This document shows, piece by piece, positions 8,301 to 17,004 of a stretch of 64,000 bases of DNA. The number at the start of each line of letters is the position of its first letter. Positions within the stretch are counted from its first letter, which is position 1. Source of the stretch: Bradyrhizobium sp. Ghvi (GTDB lineage: Bacteria > Pseudomonadota > Alphaproteobacteria > Rhizobiales > Xanthobacteraceae). The stretch is taken from positions 141,488 to 205,487 of the forward strand of contig NZ_FOVU01000009.1 in NCBI RefSeq assembly GCF_900115265.1, in the 5' to 3' direction. The translations under genes and the position numbers were made by a program. Under the pieces are notes generated by a model. That model was not told where the DNA came from and ran no database searches. It saw only the letters and a program-made list of their open reading frames with translations.

Positions 8301-9612
8301 TTGAATCGCGCGGCATCACATACCACAACAGAAACAGCAGCACGGATCCATGAGTCAGCATGACCGTCGTGAACGGCACGTTCAGCAGCGTCTGCGGCAA
8401 CAGCGCCCCGGATACCAGAACGATGCGCTGGGATATGCCGGCGGACATGCCGTTGGCGAGGGCGATGATGACGCCGCACACGAATGCAGAGATCGGAGCA
8501 AGCAGCGGGCCAACCGACGCAATGCCTTCAGTGGCAAAAAGCGAGGCGTTCATGTAGCCACCGATGCCGAACCAATTGTAGATGACAACTGCTATCGGCT
8601 CCTGATAGGCGCAAGGCATGATTGGCTTCAAATAGCTGATCTGGCAGAAGTGCGTCACAACATGAGTGAAAAAGAACTCGTTGTAGTAGTCCATCGCAAG
8701 CGAGGGGATGGCTACCATGCGGAAGTTCACCAGTTGGAAGGCCGACATTGCGAACCGTTCCGGCAATAGGCCGTATTGGCAAAGGCCCAATAAAATCACG
8801 CCCGCGGCGGTCGGCACCAGGAGGGACAGGATTACGGTGAGCCGCAAATTCACGAGCCGCGTTATCACGACCATGAGGACGAGCCACGCAGGGGCAAAGA
8901 AGGCCTGCTTGCTTAACGTGACCGGATAGAACAGCATCAGCAAGATAAGAATGAGGCAGGCCCGCCAAAGGCTTCCACGCACTGCGTAGCATGCGAATGC
9001 GAAGGGCAAGAGTGTCGTCGTCGTGGTCCCGACCAGGTAGTTCACCAACGTCGGTCCGATCAGCGTCTCGCGATATGTGTAGATATCTCCGAGCGAGACC
9101 AGCCTGAAATTGTAATATGCTCCGATCGCCGCGGCGGCGATCCCGATCAGCACGATGCAGCCCAATAGCCGTTCGAAAGCCTGCGGAGACAATGTCAGCA
9201 ATCGCGGCAGGTTCGGCCGAGAGAGTGCGGCCACCAGGAACACCACCGCTGAGGTGGCCGCCGAGAGGCCGCTGAGGCGGTGGTTGTAGCCGAACTCGGA
9301 GAAGTTGTTGAGCCAGAGATAGCCGGCAATTATGACGAAGAGGTAGTAGCCGGCAAAATAGCCGAAGTTGAACCGAGCGCGGACGAACAAGACGGCTAGT
9401 ATAGCGAACGCTGCAACCGTGGCGGCGGCCGCCGGTAGCATCTCGTTGCTGAAGATAACGTGGTATGCAGGATAGATTCGCGCGACGCAGATAAGCGAGA
9501 TGCTACCCAGGGCCAGATGGCACGGGATGAGCAGCGCCACGCTGCGATCGTTGCGACGCCAGCGGGTCACGCTCGCGACCTGATGTTCTTCAGTATAGAC
9601 GGGAAGCCCCAT
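8284..9612 (-). CDS. Polytopic membrane protein, O-antigen polymerase-like (copy 1)
   Basis: The 442-residue product has about 12 hydrophobic segments and a large loop around residues 290-370, as in Wzy/O-antigen polymerases. No catalytic motif is defined for this group, so the call rests on topology and on its place beside flippase and glycosyltransferase genes. It is clearly paralogous to the protein at 10417-11757: both contain NASLFATEGIASVGP and a PFTT motif close to the C-terminus, and the whole loop aligns. The two copies have the same orientation and are separated by a plus-strand gene pair. Confidence 0.65.
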   Translation of the reverse strand: MGLPVYTEEHQVASVTRWRRNDRSVALLIPCHLALGSISLICVARIYPAYHVIFSNEMLPAAAATVAAFAILAVLFVRARFNFGYFAGYYLFVIIAGYLWLNNFSEFGYNHRLSGLSAATSAVVFLVAALSRPNLPRLLTLSPQAFERLLGCIVLIGIAAAAIGAYYNFRLVSLGDIYTYRETLIGPTLVNYLVGTTTTTLLPFAFACYAVRGSLWRACLILILLMLFYPVTLSKQAFFAPAWLVLMVVITRLVNLRLTVILSLLVPTAAGVILLGLCQYGLLPERFAMSAFQLVNFRMVAIPSLAMDYYNEFFFTHVVTHFCQISYLKPIMPCAYQEPIAVVIYNWFGIGGYMNASLFATEGIASVGPLLAPISAFVCGVIIALANGMSAGISQRIVLVSGALLPQTLLNVPFTTVMLTHGSVLLFLLWYVMPRDSSEQPD

Positions 9613-9702
9613 TGAGCGGTACAGATATCTTATTCAAGTCAGAGGCACAACGTCGTGCAGAGTTGGTTTTCGGGCTGGCGAGGGGCCTGCAGAGCCGCCC
9701 CA

Positions 9703-9730
9703 TTGAAATTGCATCTTGGGCGTCTAATAT
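9703..9730 (+). promoter_or_regulatory. Candidate sigma-70 promoter for the small gene pair
   Basis: TTGAAA (9703-9708) and TAATAT (9725-9730) are 16 bases apart, close to the vegetative consensus. The -10 ends 51 bases before the ATG at 9782 on the same strand. It stands out against GC-rich surroundings. Confidence 0.45.
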
Positions 9731-9781
9731 GAAATCCCTCCAAAAGGAAGCTGCTCGGTCAAGCTGGGCAATGGCGTAGGA

Positions 9782-9976
9782 ATGGTCGAGCAGATTGATC
9801 CCCGCATTGAACCGGCTACCAGGCGCATTGCATCCGAGATGGGCATGCCGGTGCTGACTGATGCCGAGTGGGATGTCTTCTTTGGCCGTCGTATCGGGGT
9901 GCTGTCGCCTCAGGCGTCGAACAAGATGATTGCTGCTTATGCTGCAGCGCAGGCGATTGCGCGAAGGGAGAACTGA
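9782..9976 (+). CDS. Small hypothetical protein (64 aa)
   Basis: A short soluble protein, predicted mostly helical, with a Glu/Asp-rich centre (TDAEWDVFFGRR) and an Ala-rich C-terminal helix. No known family was recognised. Support for it being real comes from three things: its stop codon overlaps the next start as TGATG, which is typical of translational coupling; a promoter-like sequence lies 50 bases upstream; and both flanking genes run on the other strand. The ATG has only a weak purine stretch (TAGGA) directly before it. Confidence 0.5.
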   Translation: MVEQIDPRIEPATRRIASEMGMPVLTDAEWDVFFGRRIGVLSPQASNKMIAAYAAAQAIARREN

Positions 9977-10389
9977 TGCGCGCCTTGCTTGCGGTTTGTG
10001 CGTTGCTACTGGCTTATGTTCCTGCTGCCATAATTCTGAGCAAGCGTTCGCTTCCGGATGGTGCAATTCTGCCCGGGCCCTTTATTCGGTACGCGAACTC
10101 GAACGCTTTCATGAGTTTCCCCGTGCTCCCTGGCGCTTTGGCGGACGAGGAGAATCATCGCGGGCAATCGACCTTGGCGCTGTACGAGGATGAGACGCTG
10201 CTAGGGCCGGCGCATAGCACAAACTTGGATGTGCAGGTTGATGGCCGAGGACGCTATTCTTACTGGCGTCACGGCACGAAGATGCTCCTCTTCTCGACCA
10301 GCGACAATAGCGACCCCAATACGAACGGTCGAACATATCGAGTCACTGATCCGAGGGCGCACGATCCATATCAGGCGCAACGTCGATAG
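9976..10389 (+). CDS. Hypothetical exported or membrane-anchored protein (137 aa)
   Basis: The protein starts MRALLAVCALLLAYVPAAII, a signal peptide or membrane anchor, followed by a polar domain of about 110 residues with aromatic and Asp/Asn-rich stretches. No family was recognised. Its ATG overlaps the upstream stop by one base (TGATG), so the two small genes are probably translated together. It sits between two paralogous polymerase-like genes transcribed the other way; a role in the envelope or in polymer length is only a guess from this position. Confidence 0.5.
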   Translation: MRALLAVCALLLAYVPAAIILSKRSLPDGAILPGPFIRYANSNAFMSFPVLPGALADEENHRGQSTLALYEDETLLGPAHSTNLDVQVDGRGRYSYWRHGTKMLLFSTSDNSDPNTNGRTYRVTDPRAHDPYQAQRR

Positions 10390-10416
10390 CGACGTTTAAC
10401 TTCGGAGTGTCGGCGT

Positions 10417-11757
10417 TCATCGTTCGAGAGGATCATTCTTGTGATCAAGTTTGAACATGTCTCGCGGCATGACATACCAAAGTAGAAAAGTGAAAGCGGC
10501 GCCTTGAGAAAGGAGCGTCGTCGTGAACGGTATGTTCAAGAAGGCCTGGGCGAGAACCCCGCCCGAAAGTAGGATGAAACGCTCGGGTAATCCGGTCGAC
10601 ATGCGATTGACGATCGCAAAAACGAGGCCGCATGCGAAGGCCGTCAACGGTGCGTATACCGGGCCCACCGAGGCGATGCCTTCCGTCGCGAACAGGGATG
10701 CGTTGAAAAGACCACCAGCATCGTAATACTTGGACATGATCGCCGCCAGCGGTTCATTGTAAGGGCAGCCGACAAGCGGGCCGAGCAGGCGAACTTGGCA
10801 GAAGTGGGTGAGTTGGTGTGTCGCGAAGAAGTGGCTGTAGTATTCCATCGCCAAAGATGGAATCGCAGTCATGCGAAAGTTGACCAGGCCAAAATAGGCC
10901 GGGGACACGCCCGAGACTAGCAGCCCTCTGTCGTGAAGGGATAAGAGCACCACGCCAAGGGCCACGGGGACCAGAACCGACAGGACAACCGTCACTCGCC
11001 CGCCGAACATCCTGGAGGCGATTGTGAGGCTGACGAGCCACAATGGCGCGAACAACGACATTTTGGAGAGAGTGATCGGATAAAAAAGCAGCATCAGCAA
11101 AATGACGACCCCTGCGCGCCAGAATTGGCTGCGCAGGGCGAAGCAGGCATAAGCGAGCGGCAGCAGGGCGCTCGAGACTATTCCGATCGCGTAGTTGAGA
11201 CCGGTCGGGAAATCCAATTCTCCCCGAAACTGATAGATGTCGCCCAGCCCGACAAGCTTGAAATTGTATTTTGCGCCGGCTGCAATCGTTGCGACCGCAG
11301 TGATAAAGATTGTAATGAGGAGCCGATCGACTGACCGGATCGATAGGACGTAAACTTGGGATAGACGAGAGCGGATGAGCAGGGCTGGCAGCAGGAATGC
11401 CACAGCGGACACGGCAGCGGATATTCCGCTCAAGACATGGTCATATTGAAGCGGCGCGAAAGCATTGAGCCAAAGGTAGCCCAGTATCATGATATAAAGA
11501 TAGAAGCCGACCAAATATCCGGGGCTGAAGCGTGCAACGGCAAACAGCCAGGAGAGGCTGGCAAACGACAGGGTGGTGAGAACCGCCGAAAGCAGCCATC
11601 CGGAATAAAAAGCGATCTGGAATTCGGGATAGTGGGTAGCGACGTAAAAAAGTGATGCGCAGCAGACTGCGCTACAGGCATATACGAGACCTGCGAGCAG
11701 TCGAGTTCCGGGCTCGTATTGGGCGGCGTACTTCATCGCGGGCTTGCGGCTCCCCAT
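10417..11757 (-). CDS. Polytopic membrane protein, O-antigen polymerase-like (copy 2)
   Basis: The 446-residue paralogue of the protein at 8284-9612 has the same membrane layout and shared blocks, including YLWLN near residue 95, YPITLSK (YPVTLSK in copy 1), THFCQ, and NASLFATEGIASVGP. The ATG at 11757 is used; the ATG at 11736 is an alternative. Two related polymerases in one locus would allow two linkages or two repeat units, or one copy may be redundant. It is divergently arranged with the oxidoreductase gene at 11938, with a 180-base gap between them. Confidence 0.65.
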   Translation of the reverse strand: MGSRKPAMKYAAQYEPGTRLLAGLVYACSAVCCASLFYVATHYPEFQIAFYSGWLLSAVLTTLSFASLSWLFAVARFSPGYLVGFYLYIMILGYLWLNAFAPLQYDHVLSGISAAVSAVAFLLPALLIRSRLSQVYVLSIRSVDRLLITIFITAVATIAAGAKYNFKLVGLGDIYQFRGELDFPTGLNYAIGIVSSALLPLAYACFALRSQFWRAGVVILLMLLFYPITLSKMSLFAPLWLVSLTIASRMFGGRVTVVLSVLVPVALGVVLLSLHDRGLLVSGVSPAYFGLVNFRMTAIPSLAMEYYSHFFATHQLTHFCQVRLLGPLVGCPYNEPLAAIMSKYYDAGGLFNASLFATEGIASVGPVYAPLTAFACGLVFAIVNRMSTGLPERFILLSGGVLAQAFLNIPFTTTLLSQGAAFTFLLWYVMPRDMFKLDHKNDPLER

Positions 11758-11937
11758 ACTCGCTAACGCAATTGATGCTTGTGTTCAATCTCTTGGCCGG
11801 TACGGAGTTTCTTCGTTTCGCGCGAGAATCGACAGCAATCTCCTAATTTACAGGGATTTCATATGGTGTAGAAATGCCCACCATCTTGATATTGTCGGGG
11901 ATGTATATGCAAGCGACTCGGATGTTGAGGGACTCCC

Positions 11938-12999
11938 GTGGTTAGGTTTGGTCTGCTCGGGTGCGGGCGCATCGCCAAGCGTCACTCCGAACTCCTGGGC
12001 GGCGGTATTATCGAGGGCGCTCGCCTGGTCGCGGTGTGCGATTCCGATCGTGCGCGGGCGGACGCGATCGCCGCGAAGTTCAAGGTTTCCGCGTATGCCG
12101 ATCTCAATGAGATGCTCGCACGCGACGACATTGACGCCGTCGCGGTCCTGACGCCGAGCGGGATGCATCCGCAGCATGCGATTGCCTGCGCGCGCGCAGG
12201 CAAGCATGTGGTGGTCGAAAAGCCGATGGCGCTGCGGCTGCAGGACGCCGACGACATGATCCGTGCCTGCGATGAAGCCGGCGTAAAGCTCTTCGTCGTC
12301 AAGCAGAACCGCTTCAACGTGCCGATCGTCAAGGCGCGTGAGGCGCTCGATGCCGGCCGGTTCGGAAAGCTCGTGCTCGGCACGGTCCGCGTGCGCTGGT
12401 GCCGGGACCAGGCCTACTACGATCAGGACGCCTGGCGCGGCACCTGGGCCCAGGACGGCGGCGTGCTCACCAATCAAGCCAGTCATCATGTCGATATGCT
12501 GGAGTGGTTTTTCGGCGACGTCGTCAGCGTTCATGCGCGCAGCACCACCGCGCTGGTCAAGATCGAGACCGAGGACACGGCGGTTGCGACGCTGAAGTTC
12601 CGCAGCGGGGCGCTGGGGATCATCGAGGCTACGACCGCAGCGCGCCCTGCCGATCTGGAAGGCTCGCTCTCGGTCCTGGGCGAGAAGGGGACGGTGGAGG
12701 TTGGCGGCTTTGCCATGAACCAGATCCGCCACTGGCGCTTCGTCAACGAGCTGCCGTCGGACAAGGAGGTGATCGAAAAGTATTCGGTCAACCCGCCGAA
12801 CGTCTATGGCTTTGGTCACCAGGCTTATTATCAGCATGTCGTTGACTGCCTCGCCGATCGGGGCGCGGCGCTTGTCGACGGGTTGCAGGGGCGCAAGAGC
12901 CTGGAGCTGATATCCGCACTCTACGAATCGATCGAGACCGGGGAGGAGGTACCGCTTCATTTCGTACCCCGCCGCAGCCGCTTGGGCTCAGTCTCGTGA
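11938..12999 (+). CDS. Gfo/Idh/MocA oxidoreductase, sugar-nucleotide 3-dehydrogenase (WbpB/WlbA- or GnnA-like)
   Basis: The 353-residue product has an N-terminal NAD-binding Rossmann fold (FGLLGCGRIAKRH) and the EKPMAL motif of the family near residue 96, whose Lys is catalytic in WlbA-type enzymes. QASHHVDMLEW near residue 180 supplies the conserved His. It should oxidise C3 of UDP-GlcNAc or UDP-GlcNAcA. The start is GTG 11938. The acetyltransferase and aminotransferase that follow, with a four-base overlap and a three-base gap, make up the set needed for a 2,3-diamino sugar nucleotide. WbpB versus GnnA cannot be settled from sequence alone. Confidence 0.8.
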   Translation: MVRFGLLGCGRIAKRHSELLGGGIIEGARLVAVCDSDRARADAIAAKFKVSAYADLNEMLARDDIDAVAVLTPSGMHPQHAIACARAGKHVVVEKPMALRLQDADDMIRACDEAGVKLFVVKQNRFNVPIVKAREALDAGRFGKLVLGTVRVRWCRDQAYYDQDAWRGTWAQDGGVLTNQASHHVDMLEWFFGDVVSVHARSTTALVKIETEDTAVATLKFRSGALGIIEATTAARPADLEGSLSVLGEKGTVEVGGFAMNQIRHWRFVNELPSDKEVIEKYSVNPPNVYGFGHQAYYQHVVDCLADRGAALVDGLQGRKSLELISALYESIETGEEVPLHFVPRRSRLGSVS

Positions 13000-13463
13000 G
13001 CGGCCCCGAGCGCCATCAGGTCGGGATACGCGACGTCAGCTTCGGCTCCGGCGTCAAGGTCGTCGAGCCCTGCAATCTCTACGGTTGCACGATCGGCGAT
13101 GGATGCTTCATCGGTCCCTTCACCGAGATTCAGAAGGATGTCGTCGTCGGCGCCCGTACGCGGGTGCAGTCGCACAGTTTTGTCTGCGAGCTCGTGACTA
13201 TCGGCGAGGACTGCTTCATCGGCCACGGCGTGATGTTCATCAATGACACCTTTGCGAGCGGCGGTCCGGCGCGCGGTCGCAAGGAATTGTGGCGCGAGAC
13301 CAAGATCGGCAGTCGGGTGTCGATCGGCTCGAATGCCACGATCATGCCAGTCACGATCGTGGATGATGTCGTGATCGGCGCGGGCTCGGTGGTGACCAAA
13401 GACATCACCGCGGCCGGAACGTATGCCGGCAATCCGGCGCAACTATTGACCTTGCGGAAGTGA
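12996..13463 (+). CDS. Hexapeptide-repeat N-acetyltransferase (WbpD-like)
   Basis: The 155-residue left-handed beta-helix protein shows repeated IGDGCFIG, VVVGART and IGSRVSIG turns, ending in AGTYAGNPAQLL, the usual end of sugar acetyltransferases. It lies between a 3-dehydrogenase and an aminotransferase gene, so acetylation of the new 3-amino group of a UDP-sugar, as by WbpD, is the best inference. Its GTG start overlaps the upstream stop (GTGA), and the next gene begins three bases after its own stop. Confidence 0.8.
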   Translation: MSGPERHQVGIRDVSFGSGVKVVEPCNLYGCTIGDGCFIGPFTEIQKDVVVGARTRVQSHSFVCELVTIGEDCFIGHGVMFINDTFASGGPARGRKELWRETKIGSRVSIGSNATIMPVTIVDDVVIGAGSVVTKDITAAGTYAGNPAQLLTLRK

Positions 13464-13466
13464 CGA

Positions 13467-14567
13467 ATGACGGTTCCCTTCGCTGATCTCCAGCTCCAGT
13501 ATCAGAACATCAAGAGCGAGATCGACGCGGCAATCGCGGCCGTCATCCGCGACAACGCCTTCATCCGCGGCCCATTCGTCGATGCGTTCGAACGCGACTT
13601 CGCCAAGGCCGCATCGGTCAAGCATTGCGTCTCCTGCGCCAACGGGACCGATGCGCTGTATCTGGCTTTGGCCGCGCTGAAGGTGAAGCCGGGCGACGAG
13701 GTCATCACGACAGCGCATTCCTGGATTTCGACCTCTGCGATGATCACCCATGCGGGCGCCACGGTGAAGTTTTGCGATACCGACGGTGTGACGTTTACGA
13801 TCGATCCCGCGGCGGTTGAGGCTGCGATCACGCCGCGCACGGTCGGCATCATTCCGGTGCACCTTTATGGTCAGCCCGCCGAGATGGACGCGATCATGGC
13901 GATCGCGAACAAGCATGGTTTGTGGGTGATCGAGGATTGTGCCCAGGCGCATCTGGCCCGCTACAAGGGCCAGATGGTCGGAACGTTCGGCGCGGCGGCA
14001 ACCTATTCGTTTTATCCAGGCAAGAATCTTGGTGCGATGGGCGACGCTGGCGCCGTGGTCACGAATGACGCGGCGCTTGCCGACCACATGACCAAGCTGG
14101 CGCGCCATGGCGGTCTCGTGAAGCATCGGCACGAGATCGAGGGTGTCAACAGCCGGCTCGATGGCATGCAGGCTGCAATCCTCTCGGCAAAGCTTCCGCA
14201 TCTGGCCGCCTGGACCGAGGCCCGAAAGCGCGCCGCCGCGATCTATGATGCCGGCCTCAATCAGATCGAGGGCGTGAGCGTCCCGCAGGTCGCGCCCGGA
14301 CGTGATCACGTCTATCACCTCTACACCATCCGGCATCCGCGTCGCGATGCGCTGGCGGCGCACCTCAACGCCAATGGCGTGCAGACCGCAATCAACTATC
14401 CGACCGCGCTGCCGCTGCTTCAGGCTTATGCGCGATTCGGTCACACCGCGGCGCAATTTCCGCATGCCTACCGGGACCAGACCAGCATCCTGTCACTGCC
14501 GATGTTTGCCGAAATCACGCCGGCACAGCAGGAGAGCGTGGTCCGGCTCGTACGCGAATTTGCATAG
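13467..14567 (+). CDS. DegT family sugar aminotransferase (WbpE/GnnB-like)
   Basis: The 366-residue PLP enzyme has the internal-aldimine lysine in SFYPGKNLGAMGDAG (about K186) plus the VHLYGQPAEM and EDCAQAH motifs. The SFYPGKNLGA block is typical of C3 aminotransferases such as WbpE. With the preceding oxidoreductase and acetyltransferase it would turn a 3-keto sugar nucleotide into a 3-acetamido one. WbpA, the UDP-GlcNAc 6-dehydrogenase needed for the glucuronic version, is not in this window. Confidence 0.85.
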   Translation: MTVPFADLQLQYQNIKSEIDAAIAAVIRDNAFIRGPFVDAFERDFAKAASVKHCVSCANGTDALYLALAALKVKPGDEVITTAHSWISTSAMITHAGATVKFCDTDGVTFTIDPAAVEAAITPRTVGIIPVHLYGQPAEMDAIMAIANKHGLWVIEDCAQAHLARYKGQMVGTFGAAATYSFYPGKNLGAMGDAGAVVTNDAALADHMTKLARHGGLVKHRHEIEGVNSRLDGMQAAILSAKLPHLAAWTEARKRAAAIYDAGLNQIEGVSVPQVAPGRDHVYHLYTIRHPRRDALAAHLNANGVQTAINYPTALPLLQAYARFGHTAAQFPHAYRDQTSILSLPMFAEITPAQQESVVRLVREFA

Positions 14568-14600
14568 CTCTGGCGGCGGGCCCGTTGCGCGCGAGATTTA

Positions 14601-14614
14601 TTGATTTTTATCAA
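14601..14614. promoter_or_regulatory. FNR/FixK-type binding site upstream of legB
   Basis: The sequence TTGATTTTTATCAA is a perfect TTGAT-N4-ATCAA dyad, matching the FNR/FixK consensus. A weak -10-like TTGTAT (14636-14641) would place the dyad near -40.5, the usual activator position, with a leader of about 130 bases before the legB start at 14780. The target is inferred; the box also lies 34 bases after the stop of the aminotransferase gene. Confidence 0.55.
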
Positions 14615-14620
14615 AGGCTT

Positions 14621-14633
14621 GTGCGTTACGCAC
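14621..14633. promoter_or_regulatory. Second palindrome next to the FNR-like box
   Basis: GTGCGTTACGCAC is a perfect 6+1+6 palindrome only six bases after the FNR-like dyad. If transcription starts near 14648 it would lie around -22, where a bound repressor would block polymerase. The protein that would bind it is unknown. Confidence 0.35.
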
Positions 14634-14779
14634 GGTTGTATTTCGCGCCAACGGTTCCCGAGGCGCTTTGTCGGCCTGCACCGCATTCAAAACTGGCCTC
14701 CGGCGGCCGGAATGTTTAGAAGCGGCCGTGTTAGGTCGGCAGGCAGGTCGGGTGGCCTGGCCAAAGGGGAACAGGAACT

Positions 14780-15778
14780 TTGCGAAAAGTACTTTTGACG
14801 GGTGCAGGAGGATTCATCGGATCGCATCTCGCGGAAGAGCTGGTCCGGCGCAATATCGGGGTGCGCGCGTTCGTGCACTATAATAGCATGGGTTCGCACG
14901 GCTGGCTCGATTCCTCGCCCCCCGACATCCGCAGGGAGTTCGACGTCTTCGCCGGCAATGTGTGCGATCCCAACGGCGTGCGCACTGCGATGAAGGGATG
15001 CGACGCCGTGCTGCATCTCGCTGCGCTGATCGCTATTCCCTATTCGTACCATTCGCCCGACACCTATGTCGAAGCCAACATCCGCGGCACGCTCAACGTG
15101 CTGCAGGCAGCGCGCGATCTTGGCGTCGAAAAAGTGATCCATACGTCGACCAGCGAGGTCTACGGCACAGCTCAATTCGTTCCGATTACCGAGGAGCATC
15201 CGCTGCAGGGCCAGTCGCCTTACTCCGCGACCAAGATCGGTGCCGACCAGCTTGCGTTGTCGTTCGAGCGCTCATTCGGTACCCCGGTGACTGTGGTGCG
15301 GCCCTTCAACACCTATGGTCCGCGGCAATCGGCCCGCGCGGTGATCCCGACCATCATCACCCAGATCGCGGCAGGTGCGCGCAAGATCAAGCTCGGCAGC
15401 ATCCATCCGACCCGCGACTTCAACTTCGTCGCTGACACTGTCGGTGGCTTCCTGGCTGCACTCGATACCAAGGCCGGTACCGGTGAGGTCATCAATGTCG
15501 GCAGCGCGTTCGAGATCTCGATCGGCGACACCGCGCGCCTGATCGCCGAGCTGATGGGAATTGAGATCGAGATTGAACACGACGACGTTCGCGTGCGCCC
15601 CGAGCGCAGCGAGGTCGAGCGGCTCTGGGCCTCCAACGCCAAAGCGCAGAGGCTGCTCGGTTGGTCGCCGCGTTTCGGCGGCATCGACGGCCTTCGCAAG
15701 GGTCTTGAACAGACGATTGCCTGGTTCACCAAGCAAGACAATTTGGCCCGCTATCGCGTCAATACCTACACGTTGTGA
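14780..15778 (+). CDS. legB: NDP-GlcNAc 4,6-dehydratase of the legionaminic acid pathway
   Basis: The 332-residue extended SDR has the NAD motif GAGGFIG (8-14), the TSTSEVYG strand (about 122-129) and catalytic Y148 and K152 in PYSATK. The RPFNTYGPRQSARAVIPTII stretch and overall length fit the LegB group, which dehydrates GDP-GlcNAc (in Campylobacter) to the 4-keto-6-deoxy sugar. The start is TTG with AGGAA just upstream. The next gene is the matching aminotransferase, overlapping by four bases, and the other leg genes lie 9-12 kb downstream. Use of a GDP-sugar is inferred from the ptmE homologue at 28415. Confidence 0.85.
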   Translation: MRKVLLTGAGGFIGSHLAEELVRRNIGVRAFVHYNSMGSHGWLDSSPPDIRREFDVFAGNVCDPNGVRTAMKGCDAVLHLAALIAIPYSYHSPDTYVEANIRGTLNVLQAARDLGVEKVIHTSTSEVYGTAQFVPITEEHPLQGQSPYSATKIGADQLALSFERSFGTPVTVVRPFNTYGPRQSARAVIPTIITQIAAGARKIKLGSIHPTRDFNFVADTVGGFLAALDTKAGTGEVINVGSAFEISIGDTARLIAELMGIEIEIEHDDVRVRPERSEVERLWASNAKAQRLLGWSPRFGGIDGLRKGLEQTIAWFTKQDNLARYRVNTYTL

Positions 15779-17004
15779 GCACCATGAGCATGTCCTCCGC
15801 GCAAGCGAGCCCGAACCATCCCGCCGCGCTTGACGTCAAGCCGGTGCTCGACGCCGTCGATGCCGCGCTCGGCTCAGCTCAGCGCCCGGTCGAGCTGCAT
15901 GAGCCGCGGTTCGGGGATCGCGAGCGCGAGCTGGTGCTCGATTGCATCGATACCAACTGGGTGTCGTCGGCCGGCAAATACGTCACCCGTTTCGAGGAGA
16001 TGGTGGCGGAGGCGACCGGCTCGCGCCACGCGGTGGCGATCGTCAACGGCACTGCGGCGCTACATGCGGCGTTGGTGCTGGAGGGCGTCGAGCCTGACGA
16101 CGAGGTACTGCTACCCTCGATCACCTTCGTCGCCACCGCCAACGCCGTAAGCCATGCCGGCGCCGTGCCTCACTTTGTCGATTCGACCTGGGATACGCTG
16201 GGGCTCGATCCACGTGCGCTCGAAGCCCATCTCGATGCCGTCGCGGTGCAGCAGAACGGCACCTGGGTGAACAGGCATACCGGCCGCCGGCTTCGCGCTG
16301 TCGTTCCCGTGCACATTTTCGGTCATCCTGTCGACATGGTCGCGCTCGGCGCGGTTGCCGCTCGCTACGGGCTCGTGATCGTCGAGGATGCAACCGAGTC
16401 GCTCGGCTCGACCCTGAACGGCAAGGGCTGCGGCACCTTCGGCCATTCTGCGGTGCTCAGCTTCAACGGCAACAAGATCGTCACGACAGGTGGCGGCGGC
16501 ATGATCGTGACCGACGACGAGGCGCATGCCCGCCACGCCCGACATTTCACCTCGACGGCCAAGAAGGCGCATGCTTGGGCCTTCGAGCACGACGAGATCG
16601 CCTACAATTACCGCCTGCCCAACATCAACGCCGCGCTCGGCTGCGCACAGATGGAGCGGCTAGGGGGAATGGTCGCGGCCAAGCGGGTCCTCGCCCAGCG
16701 CTATCTCGATGCCTTCCGTGATTTTCCCTGGGCGCGTATCTATCGCGAACCGAAGGGCTCCGAGAGCAATTATTGGCTCAATACGCTGGTGCTCGACCGC
16801 GAATACGCCCCCGAGCGCAACCGCTTGCTCGAGGCCCTGCACAGCCACGGCATTCGTGCGCGCCCGCTGTGGACGCCAATGCACCTGTTGCCGATGTACC
16901 GCGATTGTCCGCGCGCAGCGCTTCCCGTCGCCGAGGACATGAACAGGCGCTGCATCAACCTGCCGAGCAGTCCGTTCCTGGCTGAAAGCGCGAACGATCG
17001 CTGA
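15775..17004 (+). CDS. legC: LegC family aminotransferase
   Basis: The 409-residue DegT-fold enzyme has its PLP lysine at about K234 in SFNGNKIVTTGGGG. It also carries VPVHIFGHPVDM and an N-terminal extension before LHEPRFGDRE, features of the LegC group. It should aminate C4 of the LegB product. Its GTG start overlaps the legB stop (GTGA), with an in-frame ATG at 15784 as an alternative, and its stop overlaps the next ATG by one base, so legB, legC and the KpsS-like gene form one translational unit. Confidence 0.88.
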   Translation: MSTMSMSSAQASPNHPAALDVKPVLDAVDAALGSAQRPVELHEPRFGDRERELVLDCIDTNWVSSAGKYVTRFEEMVAEATGSRHAVAIVNGTAALHAALVLEGVEPDDEVLLPSITFVATANAVSHAGAVPHFVDSTWDTLGLDPRALEAHLDAVAVQQNGTWVNRHTGRRLRAVVPVHIFGHPVDMVALGAVAARYGLVIVEDATESLGSTLNGKGCGTFGHSAVLSFNGNKIVTTGGGGMIVTDDEAHARHARHFTSTAKKAHAWAFEHDEIAYNYRLPNINAALGCAQMERLGGMVAAKRVLAQRYLDAFRDFPWARIYREPKGSESNYWLNTLVLDREYAPERNRLLEALHSHGIRARPLWTPMHLLPMYRDCPRAALPVAEDMNRRCINLPSSPFLAESANDR

